From CAVUWL01 sp963787415 (GTDB lineage: Bacteria > Actinomycetota > Thermoleophilia > Solirubrobacterales > 70-9), in contig CAWBCO010000003.1 in NCBI GenBank assembly GCA_963787415.1, positions 806,001-870,000 of the forward strand: 64,000 nucleotides of DNA, in the 5' to 3' direction. Below the pieces are notes generated by a model. The model did not search any database. It was not told the DNA's origin and saw nothing but the letters and a program-made list of their open reading frames with translations. Position numbers and translations under genes: made by a program. This document shows, in pieces, positions 8,707 to 18,323 of the stretch; position 1 is the first letter of the stretch; each line of letters begins with the position of its first letter.

Positions 8707-9103
8707 ATGCTCCCAATGCTTCGTCCTGGTCCACGACCTCGAGCTCGCATTGCCTTTCAACCGCGACACACTTGGCCTCGAACTCCGCAACGACGTGGCC
8801 GCAACGACTTCCGCTGGATCACCGTCGGCGCCAGCCCTCAGTCCGGCATGGCGATCGTCCTCACGAACTATATGAACGGTAGGCCCGCTGACGGCGATAT
8901 CCTCGCCGCGCTCGTCGCAAAGGTTGCCCTAAACGGCGTCCACCTTTCACACCGATGACCTCGACGCTCCCTTTGAGAGGCTGCGCACCTCAGGCGCCGA
9001 GATTGTGCAGGAGCCGACCGAGCAGCCATCGGGCACGCGGGATTGTGCCGTGCGTGACCCACCTGGCAATCTAGTTCGCATCGACCAGCTGCCCGCCGCG
9101 TAG
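8707..9103 (+). pseudogene. VOC/glyoxalase-family protein, frameshifted
   Basis: Three frames must be joined: FVLVHDLELALPFNRDTLGL; then NDFRWITVGASPQSGMAIVL, TNYMNG and ADGDILAALVAK; then HTDDLDAPFERLRTSGAEIV and CAVRDPPGNLVRIDQLPAA with a TAG at 9101-9103. Together these form a vicinal-oxygen-chelate domain of about 130 residues. Two frameshifts (near 8790 and 8945) break it. Neighbouring genes on the left are also broken. Confidence 0.65.
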
Positions 9104-9542
9104 AGCTGGTCTGACCCTGGGCAGCGTAGGGCTGGGAACAGCCCCGATCCCGCGCGCGGCGGGCGCAGCTTGGCTCGAGTAGACCCGGTCGAGCCCAGAC
9201 AAGGCGATGCTCGCCTCCGCTTCTTACCGATCTAACGTGCCACAGCCTGCGATCCATCCATAGGTAGGGTGACGGCAGGTCTTTTGGGCACTCGAACCTC
9301 TGCGGCCCGTCCGATTCATTGGGGACTGGAGTGCCAATGTCGGCTCTGACGCGATCCAACGGGATGTGGCCCTCGACAGAGTTTGATGTGTCTAGCGGAA
9401 TTGCCCGATCGCGGCGGTCTTGGGGTAGGCTAACTGCGGATGAGTCGGGACTGCGCGAGAGTCCTCTCCTTGCTTGGCGACGGTCGCATAGGGACCGGAA
9501 CGTTGAACCTGACCCGTTCTCCACGCGATCAGGAGCGTCGAC
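9104..9542. other. intergenic region, no gene seen
   Basis: No frame here shows a convincing protein and I see no RNA gene. The last bases carry GGAG, a plausible ribosome site for the gene at 9543. Confidence 0.5.
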
Positions 9543-9965
9543 ATGATTGAGGCGAAAGTATCTGGCTGGTATCCGGATCCCCGAGATCCGGCCAATTTGG
9601 ATGGATATTGGGATGGCGGGGCCTGGAGCGGGCAGGTGCGCAAGGCATTCGAACCGGGATACGTCGAGCAGCTTCGTACTCTTCCGCTTTGGATGAAGCT
9701 CGTGGTTCCAGCCTTTGTCGCGGCTGTCGTCCTTGGTTCACATGCCGGCGTATCTAATGGGTCCGTTAAAACCGTGAGCCAAGCCGCCGCCGCATTCGAA
9801 AAATACGAGTTGAGGAAGGGAGTCAGTGGGCCACTGCGCCTTGTCAAATGCACGCCAAGCCAAGAAGCGTTTGAGTGCAGAGGGGCGGAATACAAAGAGA
9901 AAGGCCACTCGACCTCAAGGAATCTGACAGCCATTATTGAACCCGACGGCTCCGTCGCCGAATGA
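9543..9965 (+). CDS. DUF2510 domain membrane protein
   Basis: 140 residues, ATG with GGAG upstream. The N-terminus has the DUF2510 pattern GWYPDP...GYWDGGAWSG (residues 8-30), common in short actinobacterial membrane proteins. One transmembrane helix follows (LPLWMKLVVPAFVAAVVLG). The C-terminal half, outside the membrane helix, has two Cys (VKCTPS and FECRGA) that could pair. Function unknown. No operon partner is evident. Confidence 0.75.
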   Translation: MIEAKVSGWYPDPRDPANLDGYWDGGAWSGQVRKAFEPGYVEQLRTLPLWMKLVVPAFVAAVVLGSHAGVSNGSVKTVSQAAAAFEKYELRKGVSGPLRLVKCTPSQEAFECRGAEYKEKGHSTSRNLTAIIEPDGSVAE

Positions 9966-10223
9966 TCGGGGGAAGTTCTCCAGCGAGCCAAGGTGAATTC
10001 TGAGTGTCGGACGTAAGTCATCGCCGACGGACCGCTCCCAGTCACGCACCGACAAGTTTGAGCCCGCTCATGGTTCTCAGGCTATCCTGTCGGTGAGCAC
10101 AGTTAATCGCGTGCCATTACTTGTTGATCGGAAGTGGTGGCCTGACTATCTCTCTGGGTAGATTTGCCGAACAGATGCAGCAAAGTTTGAACTCGTTCTC
10201 AAGCCACTAAGGGATTGGATCGC

Positions 10224-10676
10224 ATGAACAGACTGTTGTTTTGGGCCGCGCTTGTCTTTACTTCCATTGGACTGGCTGCGTGCGGATCGAGCGACAGTAG
10301 ATTGACGCGGGCCAACACGGCGAAGGTGCCGCAAACCAAAAGCGAACTGGGAGTCACGCCGAAGCCTCAGACTACGGTATCACCCAAAAGTTCTCCCGGA
10401 ATTTCATTATTGGGGGGTCTATCCACCTACACGCCGTCATCAGTTATCAGCAGGACGTCTGGTCACGAACATCTCATCTCCCCCGATGAGCTGCGAAAGG
10501 TGACAACCTTTTATGCCAATGCGTTGATTCGGGGAGGTTGGACCATCACCTCAACACACACATCGGGATATAACGGCGTCTTCACCGCCAAGCGAGGACA
10601 CGACGAAGCAACGATTACGATCGATACGGCGAGACCAAAGGGGACCTCAATTTCCATCGACACTCATCCGCGCTGA
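10224..10676 (+). CDS. putative secreted lipoprotein
   Basis: 150 residues from the ATG at 10224, chosen over an in-frame TTG nine bases upstream because it starts the signal peptide directly (MNRLLFWAALVFTSIGLAAC). The lipobox is LAAC. The mature protein has a Ser/Thr/Pro-rich stretch and then a small alpha/beta-like domain (DELRKVTTFYANALIRGGW). I do not recognise a family. It converges on the SDR gene. Confidence 0.65.
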   Translation: MNRLLFWAALVFTSIGLAACGSSDSRLTRANTAKVPQTKSELGVTPKPQTTVSPKSSPGISLLGGLSTYTPSSVISRTSGHEHLISPDELRKVTTFYANALIRGGWTITSTHTSGYNGVFTAKRGHDEATITIDTARPKGTSISIDTHPR

Positions 10677-10784
10677 CCACCAGCGATTTCGCGAGCGAGT
10701 CGAGCACAACCATAGATGTCTGAGCGCTCCGCCCTCGGCCAACGGATCGCCAAGCACTCGATCCGGCCCTTTGCCGAAAGGGCG

Positions 10785-11555
10785 TCACTGTTGTTGTTCG
10801 GTCGGGCGAACCAGCACCTCGTTGATCGCCACGTGGCGAGGCCTGTCGAGGATGAAGCCGATCGCCTCGGCGATGTCTGCGGCCTCAAGCCGAGTGACGC
10901 CTGCAAACCGCCCCTCGATCTGCTCACGAATCTCGGCTCGGTTGTGCTGGGGGAGCTCGGTGTCGACCGCGCCCGGCTCGACAAGCGAGACACGAACGTG
11001 GCGTTGGGTAATCTCCTGGCGCAGTGACTCACTGAAGGCCCCGACCGCGTGCTTGGTGGCGTTGTAAACACCGCTGCCTAAACGTGCTTGGCGGCCAGCC
11101 ACCGAGGAGATGTTGACCATGTCGGCGACGCCGCGCGGCTCGATATTGGCTGCCTCGAGCAGATGCGGGATGGCAGCCTTGGCGGTGTAGAGGAGCCCCA
11201 AAAGATTCACCCCGACCATCTGGTCCCATTCCTCGACCGGCGCATTGAGGACCGGGCCGAGCAGCATCACCCCCGCATTGTTGATCAAGATGTCGAGCCG
11301 CCCGAAATTCTCAGCGGTGCGTTTCACTGCGGCCTCGGCCTGTTTGCGGTCGCTGACGTCGGCCTCGATCGCGAGGGACCTACCACCACCAGCTGCGATC
11401 TCGCTGGCGAGTGTTTCGAGCCGATCAATCCGTCGCGCGACCATAGCTACAGCCGCGCCACGCTCGGCAAGCATTCGCGCGGTCGCCTCACCGATGCCGC
11501 TGGAAGCGCCTGTCACAAGCGCCGCGGTCTTATCGAGACTCAAAGGTAGTGCCAC
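10785..11555 (-). CDS. short-chain dehydrogenase/reductase
   Basis: 256 residues, the classical SDR length. TGASSGIGEATARML is the dinucleotide motif, ARRIDRLE suggests NADP preference, NNAGVM is the structural NNAG, and a catalytic Ser in NISSVAG is followed by YNATK (Tyr, Lys). The C-terminus LDRPRHVAINEVLVRPTEQQ is typical of NADP-dependent oxidoreductases of the YdfG-like group. Substrate unknown. It stands alone, facing left. Confidence 0.9.
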   Translation of the reverse strand: MALPLSLDKTAALVTGASSGIGEATARMLAERGAAVAMVARRIDRLETLASEIAAGGGRSLAIEADVSDRKQAEAAVKRTAENFGRLDILINNAGVMLLGPVLNAPVEEWDQMVGVNLLGLLYTAKAAIPHLLEAANIEPRGVADMVNISSVAGRQARLGSGVYNATKHAVGAFSESLRQEITQRHVRVSLVEPGAVDTELPQHNRAEIREQIEGRFAGVTRLEAADIAEAIGFILDRPRHVAINEVLVRPTEQQQ

Positions 11556-11823
11556 CGATGCTCACGATAGCTGAGCAGTTGAGGGGGTCGCACGTGTTCC
11601 TGTAATGAGGGCCCGGACTTTGTGGTAGCGCCGGCTCCGGCGTCCGTCTTTCTCCTCGGCGTTTACGCTCCGACAGGTCTGTGCCTGTGAACCTCGAGTC
11701 TCGATGCGGCACGCCAGGAGGGGGCCGGTGGAGGCCGATTAATCGGCTCCAGATGAGCCGGTACCGGAACTTGTCACCGGAGCATGAATCGCAACGGGTT
11801 GCTTGCCTTAAAAAAGAGCTTCG

Positions 11824-12846
11824 CTACCGACGCCGCGCCGTTGCCGTCAGCGCTGGATTGGTCCAGCCGCTATCGGCGGGGTTGACTGTGGTTCCCGGTG
11901 GAACTATCTGGTCGATCCTGTCCAAAAGCGCTGAGTCCAGTTGAAGGACTGCCGCTCCGAGCTGGGATTCAAGCTGCTCCATCGTCCGCGGGCCGATGAT
12001 CGCTGCTGTAACCGCCGGGTGGCTAATGACAAATCCGAGCGCTAGGTGGATCAGTGATATGCCTGCCTCCTCGGCGAGGCGGGCGAGAGCGTCAGCGGCC
12101 TCGAGCTTGGCCTGATTTGCCGCGATTGAAAGGTCGTAGCGCTGCGGCATTCTCGCCGCTCGGTGAGAGGTCAGGTCCTCGGCCCCCGTTCTCCACCGAC
12201 CTGATAGCCAGCCACCGGCAAGCGGACTCCATGCGATAACTCCCATTTCAAAGTCCCGACAGGACGGCAGCACATCAGCCTCTATCCCTCGGGCGAGGAT
12301 CGAATATGGCGGCTGCTCGCAGACAAAACGCTGAAGGTGTCGATCGCGTGCGATCCACTGGGCGTTGACGATCTCTTTTGCCGGATAGGTCGAGGAGCCT
12401 ATGTAGCGTACCTTGCCCTGGGCGACCAGATCGGATAACGCTCCGAGCGTCTCCTCGTGATCGGTCCACGAATCCCATCGATGGACCTGATAAAGGTCGA
12501 TCCAGTCAGTCTGAAGGCGATTGAGTGAGGCCTCAACCTCACGCATGATCCAGCGCCGGGAATTGCCAGCCTGGTTCGGATCATCGCCCATCGCGCCATG
12601 AAACTTCGTCGCAAGGACGACGTTCTCTCTTCTGCCGCCCTGAAGCGCCTTACCGACGATTTCCTCAGACTCTCCACGCGAATAAACGTCGGCGGTGTCG
12701 ATGAAATTGATCCCAGCGTCTAGTGCTCGATGCACGATCCGAACTCCAGCATCAAGGTTCGGCTCCCCCCAGGGGCCGAACATCATAGCGCCTAGGCAGA
12801 GAGGACTGACCTGGACGCCGGTCCCTCCAAGTCTCCGGTGCTCCAT
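11824..12846 (-). CDS. aldo/keto reductase
   Basis: 340 residues from ATG 12846; a GTG nine bases upstream is also possible but has no better ribosome site. It is a TIM-barrel NADPH oxidoreductase. The catalytic tetrad is visible: Asp and Tyr in FIDTADVYSRGESEEIVG, Lys in VLATKFHG and His in LYQVHRWD. The C-terminal cofactor segment is AIIGPRTMEQLESQLGA. It resembles the YajO/Tas-type subgroup. Substrate unknown. Confidence 0.9.
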   Translation of the reverse strand: MEHRRLGGTGVQVSPLCLGAMMFGPWGEPNLDAGVRIVHRALDAGINFIDTADVYSRGESEEIVGKALQGGRRENVVLATKFHGAMGDDPNQAGNSRRWIMREVEASLNRLQTDWIDLYQVHRWDSWTDHEETLGALSDLVAQGKVRYIGSSTYPAKEIVNAQWIARDRHLQRFVCEQPPYSILARGIEADVLPSCRDFEMGVIAWSPLAGGWLSGRWRTGAEDLTSHRAARMPQRYDLSIAANQAKLEAADALARLAEEAGISLIHLALGFVISHPAVTAAIIGPRTMEQLESQLGAAVLQLDSALLDRIDQIVPPGTTVNPADSGWTNPALTATARRR

Positions 12847-13027
12847 ATTTCCCACTTTAACGCGCCTTGCCAGGAGCCAATCTCCTCGGCCCTGGGTCAG
12901 CGCCGCAGGCGTTGCTCGACGCTTTCAGTCGATGCCGATTGACCGACAGCGTTTGTCTGCAAGCTGAGACTCAGGATTCCCAGCTGCTCCTTGACGATGC
13001 AGCGGCGAGCGGTGAGAATGTTAAACA

Positions 13028-13282
13028 GTGCCAACGTTTCGAATTGATGTCGATAGGAAGCTGACCCGAAAGCAGCGTCGGCTGCTTCAGCTGGCGGCGT
13101 TTCGCTGGCGACTTCAGATCGATCAGCGGAATGCCGAATCTGGACCGTGGAGGCAGGATTGGGGCGTGCAATACGAATGTGCGGCGGATACCGAGAGCGA
13201 TGCGCGGGCGCGAGTTGCAGCGACACTGGGAGAAGACCTCGGCGATCAGCTGATCGTGACGCGAAGGCCATCGATTCCGTAG
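13028..13282 (+). CDS. small hypothetical protein
   Basis: 84 residues, GTG start with GGTGAG upstream. The residue mix looks coding (KLTRKQRRLLQLAAFRW, then ECAADTESDARARVAATLGE), but I recognise no family. It lies alone between the aldo/keto reductase and the methyltransferase. Confidence 0.4.
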   Translation: MPTFRIDVDRKLTRKQRRLLQLAAFRWRLQIDQRNAESGPWRQDWGVQYECAADTESDARARVAATLGEDLGDQLIVTRRPSIP

Positions 13283-13433
13283 GGGCCTGCGGGCCTCAAC
13301 TGAAGCAGTTTGCTAGACCGCAATCTCTGCCCGCAACGCTCAGTTGGTGTGCGCAGCCCAAGGCCTCAGGCAGGCTGGGGCGCTGCGCTCGGTTGGCTGG
13401 TTACCGCTGTCAGCTTTCTGAGACGCTGTTGTC

Positions 13434-14159
13434 GTGGCTTTGACCCGGTCCGCGCGCAAGCAGCACGCAATTCAGCTTTTTGAGCAACTGCCAGCGCGCT
13501 ATGACGAGCTGGGCGCTGCGCTTAGTTTCTTTCAGGATCCACGCTGGCGGGCGGCCATGGTCGGTGCGGTGGCGGCCAAACCCGAGGAGCAGGTATTAGA
13601 TGTCGCCACAGGAACTGGTCTCGTTGCCCGCTCCCTGGTCGAGCGCTACGGGTGTCGGGTTGTCGGTCTGGACCAAAGTAAACCGATGCTGGACCGGGCC
13701 CGAGCCAAGATCTCGGCTGATCTGAGGCTTGCCGAGCGGGTCAGGCTGGTCGAAGGAGAAGCCGAGGTGTTGCCATTCGCCGATGGAGAGTTCGACCATC
13801 TCAGCTTCACCTATCTCTTGCGCTATGTCGACGACCCGGCTTTGACATTGCGAGAGCTGGCCCGGGTGGTGAGGCCCGGAGGGCGCCTTGCATGCTTGGA
13901 GTTTTGCCTTCCGCAGGGTTTCTGGTTTTGGCCTTGGCGCCTCTATACCCGGGTTGGCCTTCCGGCTCTCGGGCGCCTTGTCTCTCGCCAATGGTTTGAT
14001 GTCGGACGATTCCTCGGTCCCAGCATCGAGAACTTTTACCGCGCCTATCCCCTTGGGCGGCAGTTGCAGATGTGGGAAGAGGCGGGAATTTCAAACATCA
14101 CGATACGACGCATGAGCCTCGGTGGCGGGATCGTGATTTGGGGCACGGTTGGTCGTTGA
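13434..14159 (+). CDS. UbiE/MenG-like SAM-dependent methyltransferase
   Basis: 241 residues, GTG start. The N-terminus QLFEQLPARYDELGAALSF resembles the FxxIAxxYDxxN start of UbiE/MenG. Motif I is VLDVATGTGLVARSLV, followed by GLDQSKPMLDRAR, AEVLPFADGEFDHLSFTYLL and RVVRPGGRLACLEFCLP. This suggests C-methylation of a menaquinone precursor or related lipid quinone, but the usual FSxP is replaced by FCLP and no men genes are near, so the substrate stays open. Confidence 0.78.
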   Translation: MALTRSARKQHAIQLFEQLPARYDELGAALSFFQDPRWRAAMVGAVAAKPEEQVLDVATGTGLVARSLVERYGCRVVGLDQSKPMLDRARAKISADLRLAERVRLVEGEAEVLPFADGEFDHLSFTYLLRYVDDPALTLRELARVVRPGGRLACLEFCLPQGFWFWPWRLYTRVGLPALGRLVSRQWFDVGRFLGPSIENFYRAYPLGRQLQMWEEAGISNITIRRMSLGGGIVIWGTVGR

Positions 14160-14432
14160 GGTCGGGAATCGCCTCGCCTTTCTCGCACCGCGCCCGGCGG
14201 ATGGCGGGACCCGGTCACCATGCTTAGACCCTCGAGCGCCTGAGGTCAATGGGGACCGGGGCGGCGGGGGCCACAGGTCTTCGCGCGCAGAGCCGGGCGC
14301 TTGCCGAACGCTTTTCTCTGGCGGTTGGGATCGGCGCCTCCTTGCGGAAATGATTTCCCCGGATTGCTCCCCGCACCTCGTCTTAGATCGCGTTGGCTGC
14401 TTCGGGCGCTTCGAGGATTAGACTCGCAACCC

Positions 14433-15980
14433 GTGACCGGAGAATCGTCGGGCCCAGCTACGGGGCGGGCAAAAGAGCAGTTCAGCGACAAAACGATTCT
14501 CCTCACCGGGGGCTCGGGCTTTCTCGGCAAGGTGGTGCTCGCGACGCTGCTTTCGCGTTTGGCGACCTTTCGACGGCTGATCGTGATGCTGCGCGCCCCT
14601 GATGACGCTGCGGCGCGGCGCAGACTCGAGGAGGAGGTACTAGCAAGCGAGGCCTTTGCAGAGGTTGGCCATGACTTAATCCGTAGCCTGATTGGCGCGG
14701 CCCGGCTTTGTGCCGTGGCGGGCGATCTCGGAGTGGATGAGATCAGGGCGCGGAAGGGCTGGGAGGAGATCGACACCGTCATCCACTGTGCCGCCAGCGT
14801 TTCTTTTGAGGAGCCGTTGGACGACGCCCTGGCCCTCAACGCGCTGGGTCCTAGCCGACTCCTCAAGAGTCTCCACGATGCTGGAGCCACTCCCCATTTC
14901 GTCCACGTATCTACCGCCTACGTAGCTGATGCTCAGGTCAGCTTGGTCGCTGAGGATGGTCCCCCGCACCCCGGGGTTGGAGAGCTTGAACCGATTGCCT
15001 TGATGGGGGTAGCCCGGGGTTGGCGGCAGGCTGCTGAGGAGGAGTCCAATCTGCCCGCTCAGCTTCGCGAATTTAGAAACCTGGCGAAGCGAGAAGCCTC
15101 AAGTAGGTTAGGTATGGACGCCGAGGACCGGGCTGAGGAGCTCAAGGCACGTTGGGTCAAACAGCAGCTCGCACGCAGAGGTCGCCGATACGCGATGGCG
15201 GCCGGCTGGCCTGATACCTACGCCCTCTCTAAGGCAGTGGGCGAGCGACTTGTGATCGAGAGTTCTGAGCATACGACCGTCATTCGTCCCTCAATCATCG
15301 AGTCGGCAGTTCGCCAGCCAAGGCCTGGTTGGCTGGAGGGGATCAAGGTTGCCGATCCGTTGATCCTGGCGTATGCGGCGCGTGGGCTGACCCATCTTCC
15401 CGGTCGAGCGAGCAACCGCATCGATATCGTGCCCGTCGACTACGTCGCAAATGCATGTGTAGCGGCGGCGGCACACCCGCCTGGCAGGGGGCTTCGAAGC
15501 CTTGCGGTCACTAGCGGTGCGCGCAACGCTCTAACCCTCGGTGAGCTGGCCGGCCATATTAAGGCCTACTTCAGCCGCGAGCCGCTGCGGCGGAAAGACG
15601 GATCGCCAATCGTGATCGGAGATTTGGCTTTTGTCGATCGCAATGTGGCGTTGCGCAAGACCATGCGTCGGGAGTGGCTTGCAGCGAGGGTGGCGAAGAT
15701 CGCGATCTTGCCGCTTCCCGCGTCTACCAAGCGGACGTTGGGACGCAACGCCGCGCTTGCGGCGCAGGTTACGCGGATGGTGAAGATCTACGGGCCCTAT
15801 ACAGAGCTCGACTGCGTCTTTGACGATCGCAATACTCATGCATTTGCGCGCTCCCTTGACAGCGATGACCGCGCCGATTTCCCATTCGACACTGGAGAGA
15901 TCATCTGGAAGGACTACCTTGAGGTCATCCATCTTCCTCAGGTTCATCGCCTCGGGCAAAACCGCCCAAAATCGGCTTAA
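14433..15980 (+). CDS. fatty acyl-CoA reductase-like extended SDR
   Basis: 515 residues if GTG 14433 is the start. The frame is open back to 14301, but those 44 residues look non-coding. Nucleotide motif ILLTGGSGFLGKVVLATLL, then IVMLRAPDDAAARRRLEEEV, IHCAASVSFEEPL, HVSTAYVAD and the active-site YALSKAVGERL, then IRPSIIESA. Order and length match the NAD_binding_4 (male sterility) family that reduces acyl-CoA to aldehyde or alcohol. A C-terminal region of about 150 residues follows. It may feed wax or ether lipid formation (inference). Confidence 0.75.
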   Translation: MTGESSGPATGRAKEQFSDKTILLTGGSGFLGKVVLATLLSRLATFRRLIVMLRAPDDAAARRRLEEEVLASEAFAEVGHDLIRSLIGAARLCAVAGDLGVDEIRARKGWEEIDTVIHCAASVSFEEPLDDALALNALGPSRLLKSLHDAGATPHFVHVSTAYVADAQVSLVAEDGPPHPGVGELEPIALMGVARGWRQAAEEESNLPAQLREFRNLAKREASSRLGMDAEDRAEELKARWVKQQLARRGRRYAMAAGWPDTYALSKAVGERLVIESSEHTTVIRPSIIESAVRQPRPGWLEGIKVADPLILAYAARGLTHLPGRASNRIDIVPVDYVANACVAAAAHPPGRGLRSLAVTSGARNALTLGELAGHIKAYFSREPLRRKDGSPIVIGDLAFVDRNVALRKTMRREWLAARVAKIAILPLPASTKRTLGRNAALAAQVTRMVKIYGPYTELDCVFDDRNTHAFARSLDSDDRADFPFDTGEIIWKDYLEVIHLPQVHRLGQNRPKSA

Positions 15981-16311
15981 TGGAGCCGCGAACGGCTCGA
16001 CCAGCGGTGTCCTGCGTCTGTGGGGATCGGAGTGGGGGAGGTTCAACAAGTACCGACAGGGAGCCGCAGGGGAATTTGCAGCGACTCAGAGGAGAAGGCC
16101 TTCACGCAGCCAAGGCCTGCACCTTCATGGAGCGGAGGTGTGTGATCGACTGGAGAGAGAGCGAAGGGGTTTGACCGGAGTTGCTTGATCGGCTTAGAAC
16201 GCGCTTCAGAGCCTTCAACTAAGAAAAGGTTTGGGGGGCGCCTTGCCACTTTGGGCCTTCATCAGGGAGCGGTCCCAGTGAAACCGGTGGTCTATCTGTC
16301 AGGCTGAGGGC
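15981..16311. other. intergenic region upstream of zwf
   Basis: No coding frame or RNA gene is convincing. GAGG lies just before the zwf ATG. A promoter cannot be picked with confidence. Confidence 0.45.
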
Positions 16312-17778
16312 ATGGACGTCGCAATGCAGAGTGAGGCCGCTCAAATAGGGCAGCCCGTGCCCGAGGATCAGGTGATCGTCCTCTTTGGGGCGAGCGGCGA
16401 CCTAGCGCAACGAAAGCTTCTGCCCGGGATCTTTCACCTCGCCGAGGTCGGATTGATGCCCGAGAATTTCGTTTTAATCGGAACCTCGCGCAATGACCTC
16501 GGCCAAGAGGCGTTTGTAGATTTGGCGCGTACCGCGGTTGAGGAGTCCGGTCGGCGGCCAGCGATTGATCGCTCTTGGCAGAATTTCGCGTCCTCGCTGA
16601 GATTTGCTGGCATTGGGGATGGCTTCGCGGCTCTAGGCGATGCGGTGGCACATGCTCGCGAGGAGCTCGGCGGCGACCCTCGATTGCTGCATTACTTGTC
16701 GTTACCTCCGGCGGGAGCCGCTGGGGTGATCGAGAGTCTCGGAGAGTTTGGTCTCGGTGAGAGGGCGAGGGTGATCATGGAGAAGCCCTTTGGCACCGAC
16801 CTCGCATCGGCGCGCGAATTGGATGCGCTAGTTCACTCGGTGTTTGATGAGAGCCAAGTCTTTCGGATCGATCACTACCTCGGCCGCGAGGCAGTGCAGA
16901 ACCTGCTTGCGATGCGGTTTGCCAACGGGATGTTCGAGCCCGTTTGGAATCGCAACCACATCGACCACGTCCAAATTGACGTTCCCGAGACCCTCTCGAT
17001 CGGCATGCGCGCGAGTTTTTACGAGGAAACCGGCGCTTTCCGTGACATGATCGTCACCCACTTGTTCCAAGTGCTTAGCTTCGTCGCGATGGAGCCGCCA
17101 ACTTCGCTTAGCGCGAAGTCGCTGATGGCGGAGCGCCAAAAGGTGTTCGATTCGATGTTGCCATTGGTGCCCGGCGACCTGATCCGGGGCCAATACGTTG
17201 GCTACCTCGATGAGGACGGGGTTGCGCCCTCATCTGAGACGGAGACGTTGATTGCACTGCGCACCTTCGTCGACAACTGGCGCTGGGCCGGAGTTCCGTT
17301 CTATCTGCGCTCCGGTAAGCAGATGGCGGAGACTCGCCATCTGCTTACGATCTCTTTCAAGGAGCCTCCGCGTCGGATGTTCCCACTTGATTGCGGTCAG
17401 GTCGCTGAGTCCTTCGGTCGCGACTATCTGACCTTTGAGCTCGGCGATCCGGCTAGCATTTCGGCAAGCTTTCTAGCGAAGGTCCCAGGACCGGAGATGC
17501 GACTTGGCCAGGCCCAAATGCGCTTTAGCTATGCCGACACGTTTGGCGGCGGTGATGAGGCGCTGGATGCCTATGAGCGCCTAATCCACGATGTGATGCT
17601 CGGCGATCGCACTCTCTTCACGACCTCGGAAGGTATCGAGCGTCTCTGGGAGATCTCTGAGCCCGTTTTGGAGGCCCCACCGCCTGTCGAGTTGTATGAG
17701 CCTGGGTCCTGGGGCCCGGCCTCGATTGACGGCCTGATTGAGCCACGTCGATGGCACCTGCCTAGCCGGAGCCCATAG
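16312..17778 (+). CDS. zwf: glucose-6-phosphate 1-dehydrogenase
   Basis: 488 residues. It oxidises glucose 6-phosphate with NADP (or NAD), the first step of the oxidative pentose phosphate pathway. Motifs: VIVLFGASGDLAQRKLLPG (nucleotide binding), the active-site signature RIDHYLGREAVQN, EPVWNRNHIDHVQID, EETGAFRDMIVTHLFQVLSF and VPFYLRSGKQM. Length is normal. It is monocistronic here with its own terminator, not in a pentose phosphate operon. Confidence 0.96.
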   Translation: MDVAMQSEAAQIGQPVPEDQVIVLFGASGDLAQRKLLPGIFHLAEVGLMPENFVLIGTSRNDLGQEAFVDLARTAVEESGRRPAIDRSWQNFASSLRFAGIGDGFAALGDAVAHAREELGGDPRLLHYLSLPPAGAAGVIESLGEFGLGERARVIMEKPFGTDLASARELDALVHSVFDESQVFRIDHYLGREAVQNLLAMRFANGMFEPVWNRNHIDHVQIDVPETLSIGMRASFYEETGAFRDMIVTHLFQVLSFVAMEPPTSLSAKSLMAERQKVFDSMLPLVPGDLIRGQYVGYLDEDGVAPSSETETLIALRTFVDNWRWAGVPFYLRSGKQMAETRHLLTISFKEPPRRMFPLDCGQVAESFGRDYLTFELGDPASISASFLAKVPGPEMRLGQAQMRFSYADTFGGGDEALDAYERLIHDVMLGDRTLFTTSEGIERLWEISEPVLEAPPPVELYEPGSWGPASIDGLIEPRRWHLPSRSP

Positions 17779-17794
17779 GCTTGGAAGCAACGGA

Positions 17795-17818
17795 AAAGGG
17801 CCCCATACGGGGCCCTTT
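17795..17818 (+). terminator. zwf terminator
   Basis: Perfect 10-bp stem AAAGGGCCCC / GGGGCCCTTT with loop ATAC, 16 bases after the zwf stop. The A and T ends give a bidirectional intrinsic terminator, though the T run is short. Confidence 0.85.
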
Positions 17819-17944
17819 AGCTTCCGAAGGACGTACCACCAGAGAGAATAAGTTCGCTGGCTCGTCGGTCCTCAAGTCTTGTGACGATCTCGCCTTGCGG
17901 GCGACTGTAGATAAATAAACACGCGAAGAGCTGAGAAGTTGCAC

Positions 17945-17968
17945 ATGCTGCACCGACTCGTGCAGCAT
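17945..17968. repeat. inverted repeat upstream of the attL site
   Basis: Perfect 9-bp inverted repeat ATGCTGCAC / GTGCAGCAT with a 6-base spacer. It lies about 65 bases before the split tRNA gene. It could be an operator or a hairpin; no gene assignment is possible. Confidence 0.4.
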
Positions 17969-18031
17969 ATGCAGCCGTGGGCCTTTCGGATCGATTCGGT
18001 TTCTACCGCCCGCTGGTAGATTCAGGCGGCG

Positions 18032-18072
18032 CGGGCGTTTAGCTCAGTTGGGAGAGCGCCAGCTCGACAAGC
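18032..18072 (+). repeat. attL: 5' half of tRNA-Val, left end of integrative element
   Basis: 41 bases identical to 33926-33966. They cover the tRNA acceptor 5' strand, D arm and anticodon stem-loop up to the base after AAG, then diverge, so no 3' half exists here. This is the left copy of the attachment core; the complete tRNA is at the right end. Confidence 0.85.
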
Positions 18073-18323
18073 GTGCCACCGCTCTGCGGTGCTTTCTCAG
18101 TCCTAGAGCCAGATTAAGCCCTAGAACGTGTCCCTTTAACGGCCTTGGATGCCAACGGACCAGGCACGACAAGGATGGGTTTGGGCACTGTATTGAGTTT
18201 GGTGCCCAATCGCGGGGGTGGAATTCGGGTCCGCTTTCGACTTCTGAGCAGAGGCTGCTTTAGCGCGCCCCCGACCTACGCTTTGTGAAACCCCTACGGC
18301 GACACCAAAGCGAGGCGCAGACG

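Noticed and set aside
3618..9103. CRISPR array near the cas1 relics
   Set aside because: I searched by eye for evenly spaced repeats and found none; the only long repeat is the duplicated cas1 end.
18032..18105. Second complete tRNA at the left end of the element
   Set aside because: Sequence after 18072 does not pair with the anticodon, T or acceptor strands.
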